Below are positions 49,151 through 58,082 of a DNA stretch of 64,000 nucleotides, one piece after another (positions within the stretch are counted from its first letter, which is position 1; each line of letters opens with the position of its first letter). The translations under genes and the position numbers were made by a program. The stretch is from the NCBI GenBank assembly GCA_027391075.1, contig DAHYHI010000079.1, forward strand, positions 62,001-126,000, in the 5' to 3' direction. This DNA is from JAJZAM01 sp027391075. Lineage in GTDB: Bacteria > Actinomycetota > Acidimicrobiia > Acidimicrobiales > Palsa-688. The notes below the pieces were generated by a model, which saw only the letters and a list, made by a program, of their open reading frames with translations, ran no database searches and was not told where the DNA came from.

Positions 49151-51187
49151 CTACGATACACCCCGGTGCAAGGAGCCGAGAGCGGCTATCTCGGGGAGAA
49201 GCTTCGGTCTCAGCCATTCCCCGCCGGCTTTGGATATGTGCTCGTCGTCGCTGTTTCGCACCCGGACACCGTCGACGTAGGAGGTGTAGCGGCCCGAAGG
49301 GTCGAGGAGCGCGTTGAGGCCGACCAGAGCCGCCTTCGACGGATTGGCGGCGACCACCGAGGCGACGTCCGCGTTGTAGGCGTCGGTGCGCGAGGCCAGG
49401 TTCATGTCCCAGGGCTGGCCGTCGGGCTGCACCGTCGTCTGCTGGACGTAGGGGAGCGTCAGGAACGCCACCTTCGCTCCCCGCTGGGAGCAGATGGTGA
49501 CTATTTGGGCTAGCTCGGCGCGCAGGTGAGCGTCGAACGCGCGCTGGCCGACGGTGGTCCACTTGCCACCCCAGTATCGGTCTACCGTCTCCCAACGGCC
49601 GAGCAGCACCACGACGACGTCGGGGTTGGTGCCGTCGACGAGCCGGCTCCAGGTGGAACGCCAGTGCGGGCAGCCTTGGGGGGCTTTGGAGATGGTACCC
49701 ATGACGTCGACGTTGGTGGCGGGATCCAGGTCGCATCCAAGGGCCGACTCGTTCGACAGGCTGACCCCCCACGCTTGAGAGTCAACCCCGAGACCTTCGC
49801 CCAAGGTGACCGCCAGCGAGTCTCCTATGAGCAGCGCCCGCACCGGGTCGCCGGCCGTGGCCCCGCCCGGAGCGACATAGCTCGGCGGGGGAGGAGGCGC
49901 AATAGCGCCGGCGGCGTTAGCACTCGGCGTGCGGGAAGAGGTAGCGGCGAGCACCGCCGCGACGAGCAGGCCACCGGCGCAGAGCGGTGCGACGATCCTC
50001 GAAGACCCAGAGCGCAGACGCCCGGCGCTCCGCCACGGGACTGACCCCCGTCGTATCGGCGCCTCTATTAGACGGTAAGACAGGGAGGCCGCAGCGAAGG
50101 TCGCCCCGAAACGCAACGCAAGGAGGGCGTAACCGCCAAGCCCGGTGCGGGCTTCGGTCAACAACAGGAAGAGAGGCCAGTGGTACAGGTACAAGCCGTA
50201 GGAGATCCTGCCCACGTAGCGCGCCGGAGCCCAGCTCAAAGCCCGAGCGATGACACCCGACGGCATGCCGACGCTGGCTGCTATGACAGTAGCCGCAGCG
50301 ACCGAGACCACTAGGAAACCGCCAAGGTATAAGAACGGCCCGGTCCCGCTGACCCCGTGAAGGCACCAGGCGAGCACACCCACGCCGATTAGGCCGCCCG
50401 CGCTCAGCCAGCCCGGAGACGCCGACACACCCCGCCGGGCGAGGATCACCGCCAGGCCGGCGCCGACCATGAGAGCTTGGGACCTCGTGTCGGTCCCGTA
50501 GTAGAGCCTGTCTATCGACGCCCCGCCGGCGTATAGCGCGGCGCAAAGACCGCCGGAGGCGACCGCCAGGATCCCGGCCACCCGTCCGAGACCTCGGAGT
50601 CCCCACCTGCGTAAGACGACCAGAGCCAGCGGCGGCCAGATCAGGTAGAACTGCTCCTCCACCGACAGCGACCAGGTGTGAAGCAGAGGGGACGGGGCCC
50701 CGTAGCGGACGAAGTAGTTTTGCGCTGCGAGGACGTAGTGCCAGTTCGCCACGTAGAGCAGCGTGGCGATGGCGTCGCCTCTCACCCGGGACGCCGACAT
50801 GGACCCGACACCCCAGTAGACGTATGCGCTCACGCCGAGCAGGAGCACTGCGAGGGCCGGCGCCAGGCGCCTCGCTCTTCGAGCCCAGAAAGAGCCGAGC
50901 CTGATGCTCGCCGACCCGGCGTGCTCGGCGAGCATCAGGGAGGTCACGAGATACCCCGACAGCACGAAGAACACGTCCACGCCCAGCAGCCCGCCGCCTA
51001 CCCACGCAACGCCGCCGTGGTAAGCCATGACCGCCAGCACGGCGACGGCGCGTAGGCCGTCCAGGGCCGGCTGGTAGCCGAACGCGCCAGTCCCGCCGCC
51101 CGGCCGCGCGCGTGAGGCCCCCACCGACGTGGTGGGTGACGGCCCGTCGACGCGGGAACGCAGCTCCAGCGGGTGTTCCTCCCCCAT
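49151..51187 (-). CDS. Acyltransferase-3/SGNH fusion (OafA/YrhL-like)
   Basis: A 678-aa membrane O-acyltransferase. Ten or so spans in residues ~40-410 with the family starts LDGLRAVAVLAVMAYHGG and GVDVFFVLSGYLVTSLML, and HTWSLSVEEQFYLIWP; then a Pro-rich linker and an extracytoplasmic SGNH-hydrolase-like domain (LLIGDSLAVTLGEGLG, DEHISKAGGEWLRP). Such proteins O-acetylate cell-surface polysaccharides or peptidoglycan. TACCCT lies 10 nt before the ATG on the minus strand. Divergent from the glycosyltransferase gene. Confidence 0.92.
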   Translation of the reverse strand: MGEEHPLELRSRVDGPSPTTSVGASRARPGGGTGAFGYQPALDGLRAVAVLAVMAYHGGVAWVGGGLLGVDVFFVLSGYLVTSLMLAEHAGSASIRLGSFWARRARRLAPALAVLLLGVSAYVYWGVGSMSASRVRGDAIATLLYVANWHYVLAAQNYFVRYGAPSPLLHTWSLSVEEQFYLIWPPLALVVLRRWGLRGLGRVAGILAVASGGLCAALYAGGASIDRLYYGTDTRSQALMVGAGLAVILARRGVSASPGWLSAGGLIGVGVLAWCLHGVSGTGPFLYLGGFLVVSVAAATVIAASVGMPSGVIARALSWAPARYVGRISYGLYLYHWPLFLLLTEARTGLGGYALLALRFGATFAAASLSYRLIEAPIRRGSVPWRSAGRLRSGSSRIVAPLCAGGLLVAAVLAATSSRTPSANAAGAIAPPPPPSYVAPGGATAGDPVRALLIGDSLAVTLGEGLGVDSQAWGVSLSNESALGCDLDPATNVDVMGTISKAPQGCPHWRSTWSRLVDGTNPDVVVVLLGRWETVDRYWGGKWTTVGQRAFDAHLRAELAQIVTICSQRGAKVAFLTLPYVQQTTVQPDGQPWDMNLASRTDAYNADVASVVAANPSKAALVGLNALLDPSGRYTSYVDGVRVRNSDDEHISKAGGEWLRPKLLPEIAALGSLHRGVS

Positions 51188-51225
51188 TTGGGTGCCCAGG
51201 GTAGGCGAAGAGTAGCGTCTTGGAG

Positions 51226-52551
51226 GTGCAAATCGCAGGCGACGTCGTGGTCGGGCAAGGGGGACAAGACCCGGCGAGCACCCGGCGGTGGTGGACGTGG
51301 GTGGGAGTGTGGAGCGCCCTGGGGCTGGCGATCCGTCTCGCTGTCGTGTTCAGCACCGCGAGCAAGCAGCCGGTCGGCGACGCGTTCTTCTACCACTACG
51401 AGGCGAACCTGATCGCTGCGGGGAAGGGCTTCATAAACCCGTTCTTGTACTTCGAGCACATCCCCCACGAAGTGGTCAAGACGGCGTCGTTCCCGCCGGG
51501 TTTCGTGTTCGTCCTGACCGCAGCGTCCCTGGTCGGCTTCAAGAGCTTCCTCGCCCAGCGGATCTGGTGCTGCATCGTCGGGGCGGCGGGTATCGCCGTG
51601 TGCGCGGCGGTCGGAAGGGACATTTCGGGTCGGCGGGCCGGTCTGATCGCGGCCTTCCTCGTCGCTGTCTACCCGAACATTTGGATGAGCGACCCGCTGG
51701 CGCTTTCGGAGACCCTGTCGCCTGTGATCGTAGCTGTGGTGCTTCTCTTCGCCTACCGCTTCTGGCGCAACCCGAGCTTGCGCGGCGGATTCTGGCTGGG
51801 ACTGTGCATCGGGGCGGCAGCGCTCGCCAGGGACGAGCTCGCCCTGCTGGGCCTGTTCGTGCTCGTCCCCGCCGCGATCGGCGCCCACCGCTTGGCGCCC
51901 TCGGCGCGCCTGAAGGCTTTCGCCGCCGGCTGCGCTGGTTTCATCGTGGTCGTGGGACCTTGGGTCGGCTATAACATGAGCCGTTTCACCGACCCCGTTT
52001 TCGTCTCGACGGGGTTCGGCGTGACCTTGGCGTCAGCGAACTGCGCGTCGACTTGGAGCGGACCCTACGAAGGGTATTGGAGCATGCCTTGCGCGCTGGC
52101 CGTGCCGGTCAACCCTCACGTCGACGAGTCCGTCCAAGGGTCCACCGACCAGGCCTACGCCATGCGCTTCATAAAGGCGCACCTGGGACGCTTCCCCGTC
52201 GTGGCGGCTGCGCGCATCGGCAGGACATTCGGTCTTTACCGTCCGATCCAGCAGATCCAACTCGACTCCGCCATCGAGAAGCGCCCCTACCACTGGGCGC
52301 TCGTCGGGCTTTTCATGTACTACGCGATGCTGGGGCTGTCGGTCGTCGGCGTCGTGTTGATGAGAAGGCGCTCCGTGCCGGTGTACCCACTGGTGGCGGT
52401 CGGACTGACTGTGGTGGTAGCCGTCGTGATCAGCTTCGGCCAGACCAGGTTTCGAAGTACGTTCGAGATCAGCCTCGTGCTGTGGAGCGCCGTCGCTTTG
52501 GAGGCAGCCTGGGCTCGTGTCGCTTCCACTCGGGCGGTCCCCGCGGGTTGA
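51226..52551 (+). CDS. GT39/ArnT-like polytopic glycosyltransferase
   Basis: A 441-aa protein with about nine spans. The first outer loop carries the acidic motif QPVGDAFFYHYEANLIA and then FPPGFVFVLTAASL, as in undecaprenyl-phosphate-sugar-dependent GT-C transferases; LARDELALLGLFVL follows. The C-terminal part is shorter than in ArnT. It probably adds a sugar from a lipid carrier to a surface polymer or protein (inference), consistent with the divergent acyltransferase. GTG 51226 lies 7 nt after TAGCGT (51213-51218); TTG 51220 is an alternative. Confidence 0.8.
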   Translation: MQIAGDVVVGQGGQDPASTRRWWTWVGVWSALGLAIRLAVVFSTASKQPVGDAFFYHYEANLIAAGKGFINPFLYFEHIPHEVVKTASFPPGFVFVLTAASLVGFKSFLAQRIWCCIVGAAGIAVCAAVGRDISGRRAGLIAAFLVAVYPNIWMSDPLALSETLSPVIVAVVLLFAYRFWRNPSLRGGFWLGLCIGAAALARDELALLGLFVLVPAAIGAHRLAPSARLKAFAAGCAGFIVVVGPWVGYNMSRFTDPVFVSTGFGVTLASANCASTWSGPYEGYWSMPCALAVPVNPHVDESVQGSTDQAYAMRFIKAHLGRFPVVAAARIGRTFGLYRPIQQIQLDSAIEKRPYHWALVGLFMYYAMLGLSVVGVVLMRRRSVPVYPLVAVGLTVVVAVVISFGQTRFRSTFEISLVLWSAVALEAAWARVASTRAVPAG

Positions 52552-52591
52552 CCGCCGTGGTGTGCCCCGGTCCGCCCGGCTTGTGGTGGCG

Positions 52592-53779
52592 TTACACGGG
52601 CTGGTCTGTTTGTTCGGCGTCTACCGTCGCCTGGTAGCGGGCCGTTGCCTCCTCGACCGCCTGCAGGTGCTCGGCTGCCAGCTCGGGGCGGCTTTCGCGG
52701 GCACGCCGGCGGGCTTGCAAGGTGGCGTGCGCCTGGCCTTGGAAGCGTGGCATGACGTGCTGGGAGATCAGTTCGTAGCTGCGCTTCGTCGCGGCCGGGT
52801 TGGCCCATTCATGGGCGAGGAGCATGTAGCAGCCGAAGCCGCCGTCAGACTGGCGCATCAGCCTGTCGATCTGCGCCGTGGCGTCGGCGGGAGTGCCGAT
52901 CGAGCCGAGACCGGTGTCGTTGACGAAGTCGATCATCTCCTTGACGTTGCCTCCACCGACCGCCATCTGAGGGAAAGCGGCGACCGCCTGGAAGTACTCG
53001 AACCACTGCTCTATGCCGTACTCGACGTCCCGGTACGCCTGCTCGCGGGTCTCGGCGATGTGCATCAGACCCACCAGGCGCCACTTGGAACGGTCGACGG
53101 TCTTGGAGAAGTGCGCTGCGCGCTCTTCGGCCACCCCCCAGTGCAAGGCGAGCGCGTCGAAGCCGGCCGCCTGCGTAGCCCCGATGGACAGGAGCCCGAT
53201 GCCGTGCTGGCCGGCGAGCTGCGGCCCGGTCGGGGACGCGACCGCGGCTACGGCCACGTCGAAAAGCGGATCCGAGAAAGGTCGAAGGTGCAGGCGGGCG
53301 TCGCGCAGGTCCCAGCGGTCGTTGCGGAAACTTACCGGCTCGTCGCTGGTGAGCAAACGCATGATGACGTCGACGCCATCCGCGAGGAGAAGACGGGTCT
53401 GATGCTGGTCCAGGCCGATCATGGCGGCGTCCGTCGGAAGCGAGCCGGGGCCGAGCCCGAGCATGAACCGCCCTCGGGTCAGGTGGTCGAGCAGAACCGC
53501 CCGTTCGGCGACCCACAGCGGGTTGTGGTAACTGACGCTCACCACTCCAGTCCCGAGGCGGATGCGCCTGGTCCGCTCGGCGGCCGCCGCGATGAACACC
53601 TCAGGGGAGGCGATGATCTCGCTTCCCGCCGAGTGGTGCTCGCCGATCCACGCCTCGTCCCAGCCGGTGCGGTCCAAGTGCTCGATCAGCTCCAGGTCCC
53701 GCTGCAGCGCCAGGGTCGGGTTCTCCCCCGCAGGGTGGAACGGCGCCATGAAGATCCCGAAGCGGAGCCTGTCAGACAT
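52592..53779 (-). CDS. LLM-class flavin-dependent oxidoreductase
   Basis: A 395-aa luciferase-like monooxygenase-fold protein: RFGIFMAPFHPAGE, WIGEHHSAGSEIIASPEVF, LGTGVVSVSYHNPLWVAER, GRFMLGLGPGSLPTDAAM, IGTPADATAQIDRLM. Closest in layout to limonene-1,2-monooxygenase-type members; uses FMN (or F420 in some relatives). Substrate unknown. GAGAGGTAAGAG upstream of ATG 53779 is a good ribosome-binding site. Confidence 0.9.
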   Translation of the reverse strand: MSDRLRFGIFMAPFHPAGENPTLALQRDLELIEHLDRTGWDEAWIGEHHSAGSEIIASPEVFIAAAAERTRRIRLGTGVVSVSYHNPLWVAERAVLLDHLTRGRFMLGLGPGSLPTDAAMIGLDQHQTRLLLADGVDVIMRLLTSDEPVSFRNDRWDLRDARLHLRPFSDPLFDVAVAAVASPTGPQLAGQHGIGLLSIGATQAAGFDALALHWGVAEERAAHFSKTVDRSKWRLVGLMHIAETREQAYRDVEYGIEQWFEYFQAVAAFPQMAVGGGNVKEMIDFVNDTGLGSIGTPADATAQIDRLMRQSDGGFGCYMLLAHEWANPAATKRSYELISQHVMPRFQGQAHATLQARRRARESRPELAAEHLQAVEEATARYQATVDAEQTDQPV

Positions 53780-53900
53780 CTCTTACCTCTCTGGCGGAGG
53801 GCCACGCCTCCGACGCGACGCTAACCCGGCTCCGACAGTAGCTCCTGGCGGCGACGCAGTCCAGGGGTTCCATTGGGCGCCGCCCATGTAGCCTGCTGGC

Positions 53901-54473
53901 ATGGCTGATAACTCAATAGTCCTGGATTCGCTGGCCCGGCGTATGAGAGCGATGCACTCGCTTTGGGAGCAGGCGGTCGGGACCATGGGTCTCGCCGAGG
54001 TGAACCACGTGGAGCGCGAGGGCGTGCTGCCGATCGCCTTCTCCTTGTTCCACTTCGTCAACATCGAGGACAGCTCTGCGTCCGGACTCGGCGCGGGTCC
54101 GGTGATCTTCGACGACGCCTGGGCCTCGAGGGTCGCTCTCGGCGTGGCCGACCACGGCAAGGAGCGCACCGTGTCGGACATGATGGCCCAGCGCATAGGC
54201 GACTACGAAGCGTTCGTCGAGTACATGACGGAGGTCTTCGCCAAGACCGAGCGCTGGATCGGCGAGCTCGACCCTGCGAGGCTGGCGGACGTCGTCGTGC
54301 GCCGTCCGTTCCCGGATGCGATAGCGTCCACCTACAGCGCCAGAGTCGCCGGGGCCGAAGGGATCACCCGTCTCGACGCTGCGGAGTGCTGGATATACCA
54401 GCACGGGCTGCGCCACATGGGCGAAGTCGAGCACGCCAGGTCGCTAGTCGGGCTCGGCGGAATGACCTCTTAG
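53901..54473 (+). CDS. DinB-like four-helix protein
   Basis: A 190-aa predicted metal-binding DinB/YfiT-type protein. His residues in LPIAFSLFHFVNIED and the C-terminal IYQHGLRHMGEVEHARSLVG give the H...HxxxH/E pattern. Relatives include bacillithiol/mycothiol-linked transferases; the exact reaction is unknown. ATG 6 nt after TAGCCT (53889-53894). It converges with the methyltransferase gene, stops overlapping by 4 bp. Confidence 0.8.
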   Translation: MADNSIVLDSLARRMRAMHSLWEQAVGTMGLAEVNHVEREGVLPIAFSLFHFVNIEDSSASGLGAGPVIFDDAWASRVALGVADHGKERTVSDMMAQRIGDYEAFVEYMTEVFAKTERWIGELDPARLADVVVRRPFPDAIASTYSARVAGAEGITRLDAAECWIYQHGLRHMGEVEHARSLVGLGGMTS

Positions 54474-55117
54474 CCGCGGCGCAGCACCGCCCAGGTGCCC
54501 CACCCGGCTTCGGAGGCGACCGCGTGCCAGCCGGAGCCCATGGCGGCGAGGACGTCCTCGGCGGGGAGGTGGATAGGAGTGTGCGGGCCCGACGTGTTCA
54601 CCCACAGCAAGGCTCCGTCGGCGGCGAGCGCCCTGGCGGCTTCTGCGGGAAAGAGGAAAGCGTTGATGGCTACTAGCACGTCGACCGACCCGGTCGGTAC
54701 CGGAAGGGCGGCTCCGTCTGCTAGCAGCCGGGGGGCTACGTCGTCGGGGGCGAGGCGGAGCATTTGCTCGGATAGGTCTACCGCCAACACGACATCGGCA
54801 TGACCTGCGAGTGCGCCGGTCATGAGCCCTGTCCCCGAGCCGAGCTCGAGCCACGTCCCACCCTTTGGGAGCGGACCGCGCTCCAAGGCGTCGTGGACGG
54901 CGTCGAGGCGCTGCTCGCCGGCTCTGGTGTTCCATCCCGGGGCTAGCTGGTCGAAGAGGTCCCGAACCTGCGATCGAAGCTCGGGGGTCCAGCCTTCGGG
55001 TGAGGATGCGATCGCCCTTGTCGCTTTGCGCATCGGGTGCGACTCGTCGGCGTTCGTGGTCCTCTCGCCGGGCGGAACTGGGATCTTACGGTCGAGGCGC
55101 TCTAGCACGACCGACAT
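54470..55117 (-). CDS. Class I SAM-dependent methyltransferase
   Basis: A 215-aa methyltransferase: WLELGSGTGLMTGALAG (motif I), VLAVDLSEQMLRLAP (motif II), LLADGAALPVPTGSVDVLVA (motif III region). The ubiE-like core suggests a small-molecule substrate. A Cys-free, soluble protein. Minus-strand ATG 55117 has GGCGAGG directly upstream. Confidence 0.85.
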   Translation of the reverse strand: MSVVLERLDRKIPVPPGERTTNADESHPMRKATRAIASSPEGWTPELRSQVRDLFDQLAPGWNTRAGEQRLDAVHDALERGPLPKGGTWLELGSGTGLMTGALAGHADVVLAVDLSEQMLRLAPDDVAPRLLADGAALPVPTGSVDVLVAINAFLFPAEAARALAADGALLWVNTSGPHTPIHLPAEDVLAAMGSGWHAVASEAGWGTWAVLRRG

Positions 55118-55186
55118 CCTCGCCGACTCCTAGGCGCAGATGGTGTCAGCCCAGCTCTACCCGGGCCCACTCGAAGACCCTGTAAT

Positions 55187-55200
55187 CGAACGTGTGTTCG
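55187..55200. promoter_or_regulatory. LexA (SOS) box upstream of the DUF222 gene
   Basis: CGAACGTGTGTTCG, a perfect CGAAC-N4-GTTCG palindrome matching the actinobacterial LexA operator. It ends 1 bp before a TATAAT box (55202-55207) and 12 bp before the ATG at 55213, an ideal position for repression. Confidence 0.8.
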
Positions 55201-55212
55201 TTATAATATGGT

Positions 55213-56312
55213 ATGGAAACCATTGAGGGTGTTTGTTGGTTGTCTGATGAGGGTTTGGAGGACGTGATGTGCTCGGTGTCGGCCGTGTTGGCCGTTCACA
55301 CGGCCCGGTTCCTTGCTGCTGTGGGCGAGTACGACGCCGGAGGGCTTGGGAGGCCTGGGAGTGTCATGACATGGCCGGTTGGTTGTCGTGGAAGTGTGCT
55401 GTTAGCCCGGTGACAGCCCGCGAGCAGGTGCGTGTCGCCCGCTGCTTGCGCTGCCTGCCCGGCTTGGCTGAGCGTTTCGGGTCTGGCCGCTTGTCGTATT
55501 CGCAGGTGCGTGCGATCACCCGGGCGGCGACGCCTGAGAGCGTGGAGGTGCTCGCTGGCATGGCGGAGTCTTGCACCGCAGCGCAGTTGGAGGCGATCAC
55601 TAGGGCGTGGCGTCGGTCCCGCCAGGCCGCGCAGGACGCTGCGGGGCGCCGCCAGGCCGGCCGGCTTTTGAGATACCACTATGACGACGACGGTAACCTG
55701 GTCGGGTCGTTCCGCCTGCCTGCTGAGGCGGGCGCCGTGCTCGAAGCTGCCATACGCCAGGCTGTCGGTCGAGGAGACGTCGACGACGCGGAGGTGGCGG
55801 GCGCCCGGGATCCTAGGGGTGCTGCCGCTGTGGAAGCCTTGGTCGGCTTGGTCGGCGCGGGCAGCCAAAGCTGTGATCTTGAGGGTCCGTCTGATAGCCG
55901 TTATCTTCTCCACGTCGTCGACGCGGACGTGTTAGCCCACCCCGACGCCGACGCCGAGCGGTCCCAGTCAGCCGGGGTTGGGGTCGCCGGGTCCGCTGCG
56001 GCCAGCCGCCCGGGGTGTTGGCGGCTGATCCTGCGGGGGCGGACCATCCCGCCGGTTCCGCACCTGCCCGAACCCGACCCGCAACTCCTGGGTCCTATGG
56101 GCGTCGACCCGTACCACAACAGCTGGGAAGGTGGCCGCCTCGACATGCCATCCATCCTCGACGCACTGCACTACCACCCGCCCCGCCCGCTCAGTGCGCT
56201 TCCGCGGAAACACGATTCCCCGGAAACACCGCCTAACGCCGGTCGCTTCGAATGTTGGCTGAGGGATCCTGAGCGTCGCTGCTTCCCGGGCTGGGTGTCT
56301 AACATCGCTGCC
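55213..56312 (+). pseudogene. DUF222/13E12-repeat protein, frameshifted and lacking its HNH domain
   Basis: Residues from the ATG at 55213 (CWLSDEGLEDVMCSV, VAEYDA-like) match the start of DUF222 proteins, but the match jumps near nt 55340-55350 into another frame (RRAWEAWECHDMAGWLSW, VSPVTAREQVRVA, YSQVRAITRAATPE), a one-base loss or two-base gain. Further on, the usual HNH nuclease segment is missing: sequence runs from HPDADAERSQ straight to the tail IPPVPHLPEPDPQLLGPMGV and WEGGRLDMPSILDAL. No stop separates it from the hydrolase frame. 13E12 genes are LexA targets in mycobacteria, fitting the box upstream. The frameshift could be a sequencing error; the HNH loss could not. Confidence 0.75.
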
Positions 56313-57038
56313 GTGGAGACATTTGTCGAAGGTGACGTAAGGATCGTCTACGAGGATTCCGGGACGGGGCCGGCGGTGCTGTGCCTGGCCCCCGGCGGAC
56401 TCGCCGCTTCGCGCGCCGAGGTGTGGGCCCGCTCGCCGTGGAATCCCTTGGAGCGTCTCGCCGGTTCGTATCGGATCGTGGCGATGGACCAGCGCAACAC
56501 CGGCACGTCCTGGGCGCCGATCCACTCCTCAGATGGCTGGCACTCTTACGCTGCCGACCAGCTTTCGCTCATGGATCACCTGGGCATCGACCGTTTCGCC
56601 GTCGTGGGGATGTGCATCGGCGGGGCGTTCATAGCACGCCTGCTGGCCGACGCCCCGGACCGGGTCGCCGCTGCGGTGGCGATGCAGCCGATCGGGTTCG
56701 ACTCCAACCGGGACACCTTCGATCGACTTTTCGACGACTGGAAGGCCGGCACCCAAGCCGATCACCCAGAAGCCGGAGAGGACACGTGGCGGGCGCTGCG
56801 CGAGAACCTCTTCGGAGCAAACAGGCTCGTGTGGAGCGTCGACGACGACCAGCTAGGCGGGTTCGACCGGCCGCTGTTGGTGCTAGCAGGCAACGACGAG
56901 TACCACCCCTTTTCGGTGTCGCGGCGTCTAGCCGAGACCGTGCCCACGGCGACGTTCGTGGAGCACTGGAAGAGCCCAGAAGACCTGCCCGAAACGCACC
57001 GCAGGATCGTCGAGTTCCTCGCCGAGGCGGCCGGCTGA
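56313..57038 (+). CDS. Alpha/beta hydrolase with Cys nucleophile elbow
   Basis: A 241-aa alpha/beta-hydrolase: LAPGGLAASR oxyanion region, MDQRNTGTSWAP, nucleophile elbow GMCIGG (Cys where most have Ser), Asp in LAGNDEYHP and His in VEHWKSPED. Cys nucleophiles occur in dienelactone-hydrolase-type enzymes, but this sequence is not a typical member. The frame is open far upstream into the DUF222 relic; GTG 56313 is supported by TAACAT 7 nt upstream (56300-56305), so it is its own gene. Confidence 0.82.
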   Translation: METFVEGDVRIVYEDSGTGPAVLCLAPGGLAASRAEVWARSPWNPLERLAGSYRIVAMDQRNTGTSWAPIHSSDGWHSYAADQLSLMDHLGIDRFAVVGMCIGGAFIARLLADAPDRVAAAVAMQPIGFDSNRDTFDRLFDDWKAGTQADHPEAGEDTWRALRENLFGANRLVWSVDDDQLGGFDRPLLVLAGNDEYHPFSVSRRLAETVPTATFVEHWKSPEDLPETHRRIVEFLAEAAG

Positions 57039-57161
57039 CGTCGGAAAGTTCGCTGCTACTCAGCCGAGCTTGGTCGCCTAAGCGCACGAGGCGGGGACTT
57101 GTCGCAGCGTCCATGTGAGACTTCAGAGGTGACTTCAGGTATACCGTTCCTGCCCCGTACA

Positions 57162-57185
57162 TTGTAATATCACCTGATATCACAA
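57162..57185. promoter_or_regulatory. Palindromic operator upstream of the decayed vapBC
   Basis: Arms TTGTAATATCA (57162-57172) and TGATATCACAA (57175-57185) with a 2-bp gap and one mismatch, in an AT-rich island 22 bp before the antitoxin start. Typical of an autoregulatory antitoxin site. Confidence 0.6.
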
Positions 57186-57206
57186 TAGCCGCCGAGAGGA
57201 GGACAG

Positions 57207-57405
57207 GTGCCCGACGTGTTGATACGTAACCTGCCAGATGACGTCTTGGCAGCGATAGACGCCAAGGCTCGAAGAGTTGGCTTGTCAGCGCACCGAGTGC
57301 ATTCGCCGGACCCTTTCCCGCGAGCGTGTCGAGGCCACCGAAGCCGTCAGGGCGAAAGACCTAGTTGTGTTCGCTGATACCTTCGCCGGTCTCGCCGAAT
57401 CGAGC
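57207..57405 (+). pseudogene. Frameshifted FitA/VapB-type antitoxin
   Basis: GTG 57207 (GAGAGGAGG just upstream) opens a ribbon-helix-helix protein (PDVLIRNLPDDVLAAIDAKA, RRVGLS). The match then continues in another frame as RTECIRRTLSRERVEAT and VVFADTFAGLAE. One extra base near 57285-57290 (tca-g-cgcacc) explains the shift. If real, the antitoxin is inactive; a sequencing error at this one base is the alternative. Confidence 0.7.
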
Positions 57406-57620
57406 GCGGCTTGGTCCGCCTCTTCACGGCCACCAGGCTCGGAGTCGGCTTCTCGGCCCGGTCCGGCAAGGACCTCCGGGCAAGCTTCCAACGCCCACCT
57501 TTGGCCCGCACGCCCGTCGAGTACCTAACTCCAGCTATCGAAGACCGCGCCGTGGAGGTCCATTTCGCGCTCGGCGAACGCGGTCAGCACCGAGCGGCAT
57601 CGATCCCGGCTTTTGGGGAA
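57406..57620 (+). pseudogene. VapC (PIN) toxin remnant, C-terminal half only
   Basis: A stretch in a third frame encodes VGFSARSGKDLR, then IEDRAVEVHFALGERGQHR and AASIP, the centre of VapC toxins (family pattern: SARSG...ALEVQ..LAERGQHRA.SIPDLLI). The N-terminal Asp-containing strand and the DLLIAA/HYD...F end are missing, so no active site can form. Confidence 0.65.
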
Positions 57621-58082
57621 AGTCATATGGGAGCGAGAGGCGTCCAGGGCTTCGAGGCGTCCCGGCCGAACGTCCAGGCCGAACCAGTCGGCCTAGTCGG
57701 AGGCGGGCGCTGCGACGTCGTCGGAGTGATCACAAGCGGCGATTCCCGTTGCGGGCTGCCAGGTCGACGATCCACCCTGTCTCAAGGTCGGAGCGGCCGA
57801 GAAGCTTCGCCGCATTGGGCAGCCCGCGTTCCCCGATAGCGCTGGAGCGCAGCAGTTTCGCCGGAGCAGCGCTTCAAGCCTCACACAGAGCCGCTAAGAC
57901 GGCCACTAAGGCGAGGACGGCTTGAGCGCAGTCGCAGTCGACGCGACGGCTCTCGGGCGGATTAAGGACCGGCGAACGCGAAACCACGGCCTTGTATCAC
58001 AACAACTTCGATCGCCTCGGCACCGCTCGCCAACGTCTTAGCCCATTGGAGAGTCGCACCCCCCAGGTACAATACGGTCCTG
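57621..58082. other. Gene-poor stretch after the vapBC relic
   Basis: About 460 bp without a credible gene. Two minus-strand open stretches with coding-like codon use (roughly 57735-57890 and 57620-57705) end in stops and match nothing I recognise; they may be relics. A TACAAT box at 58068-58073 lies 9 nt before the next gene's ATG. Confidence 0.5.

Noticed and set aside
48930..49772. 280-codon minus-strand frame
   Set aside because: Mostly an out-of-frame shadow of the acyltransferase; only the last 67 codons, behind their own ribosome-binding site, look real.
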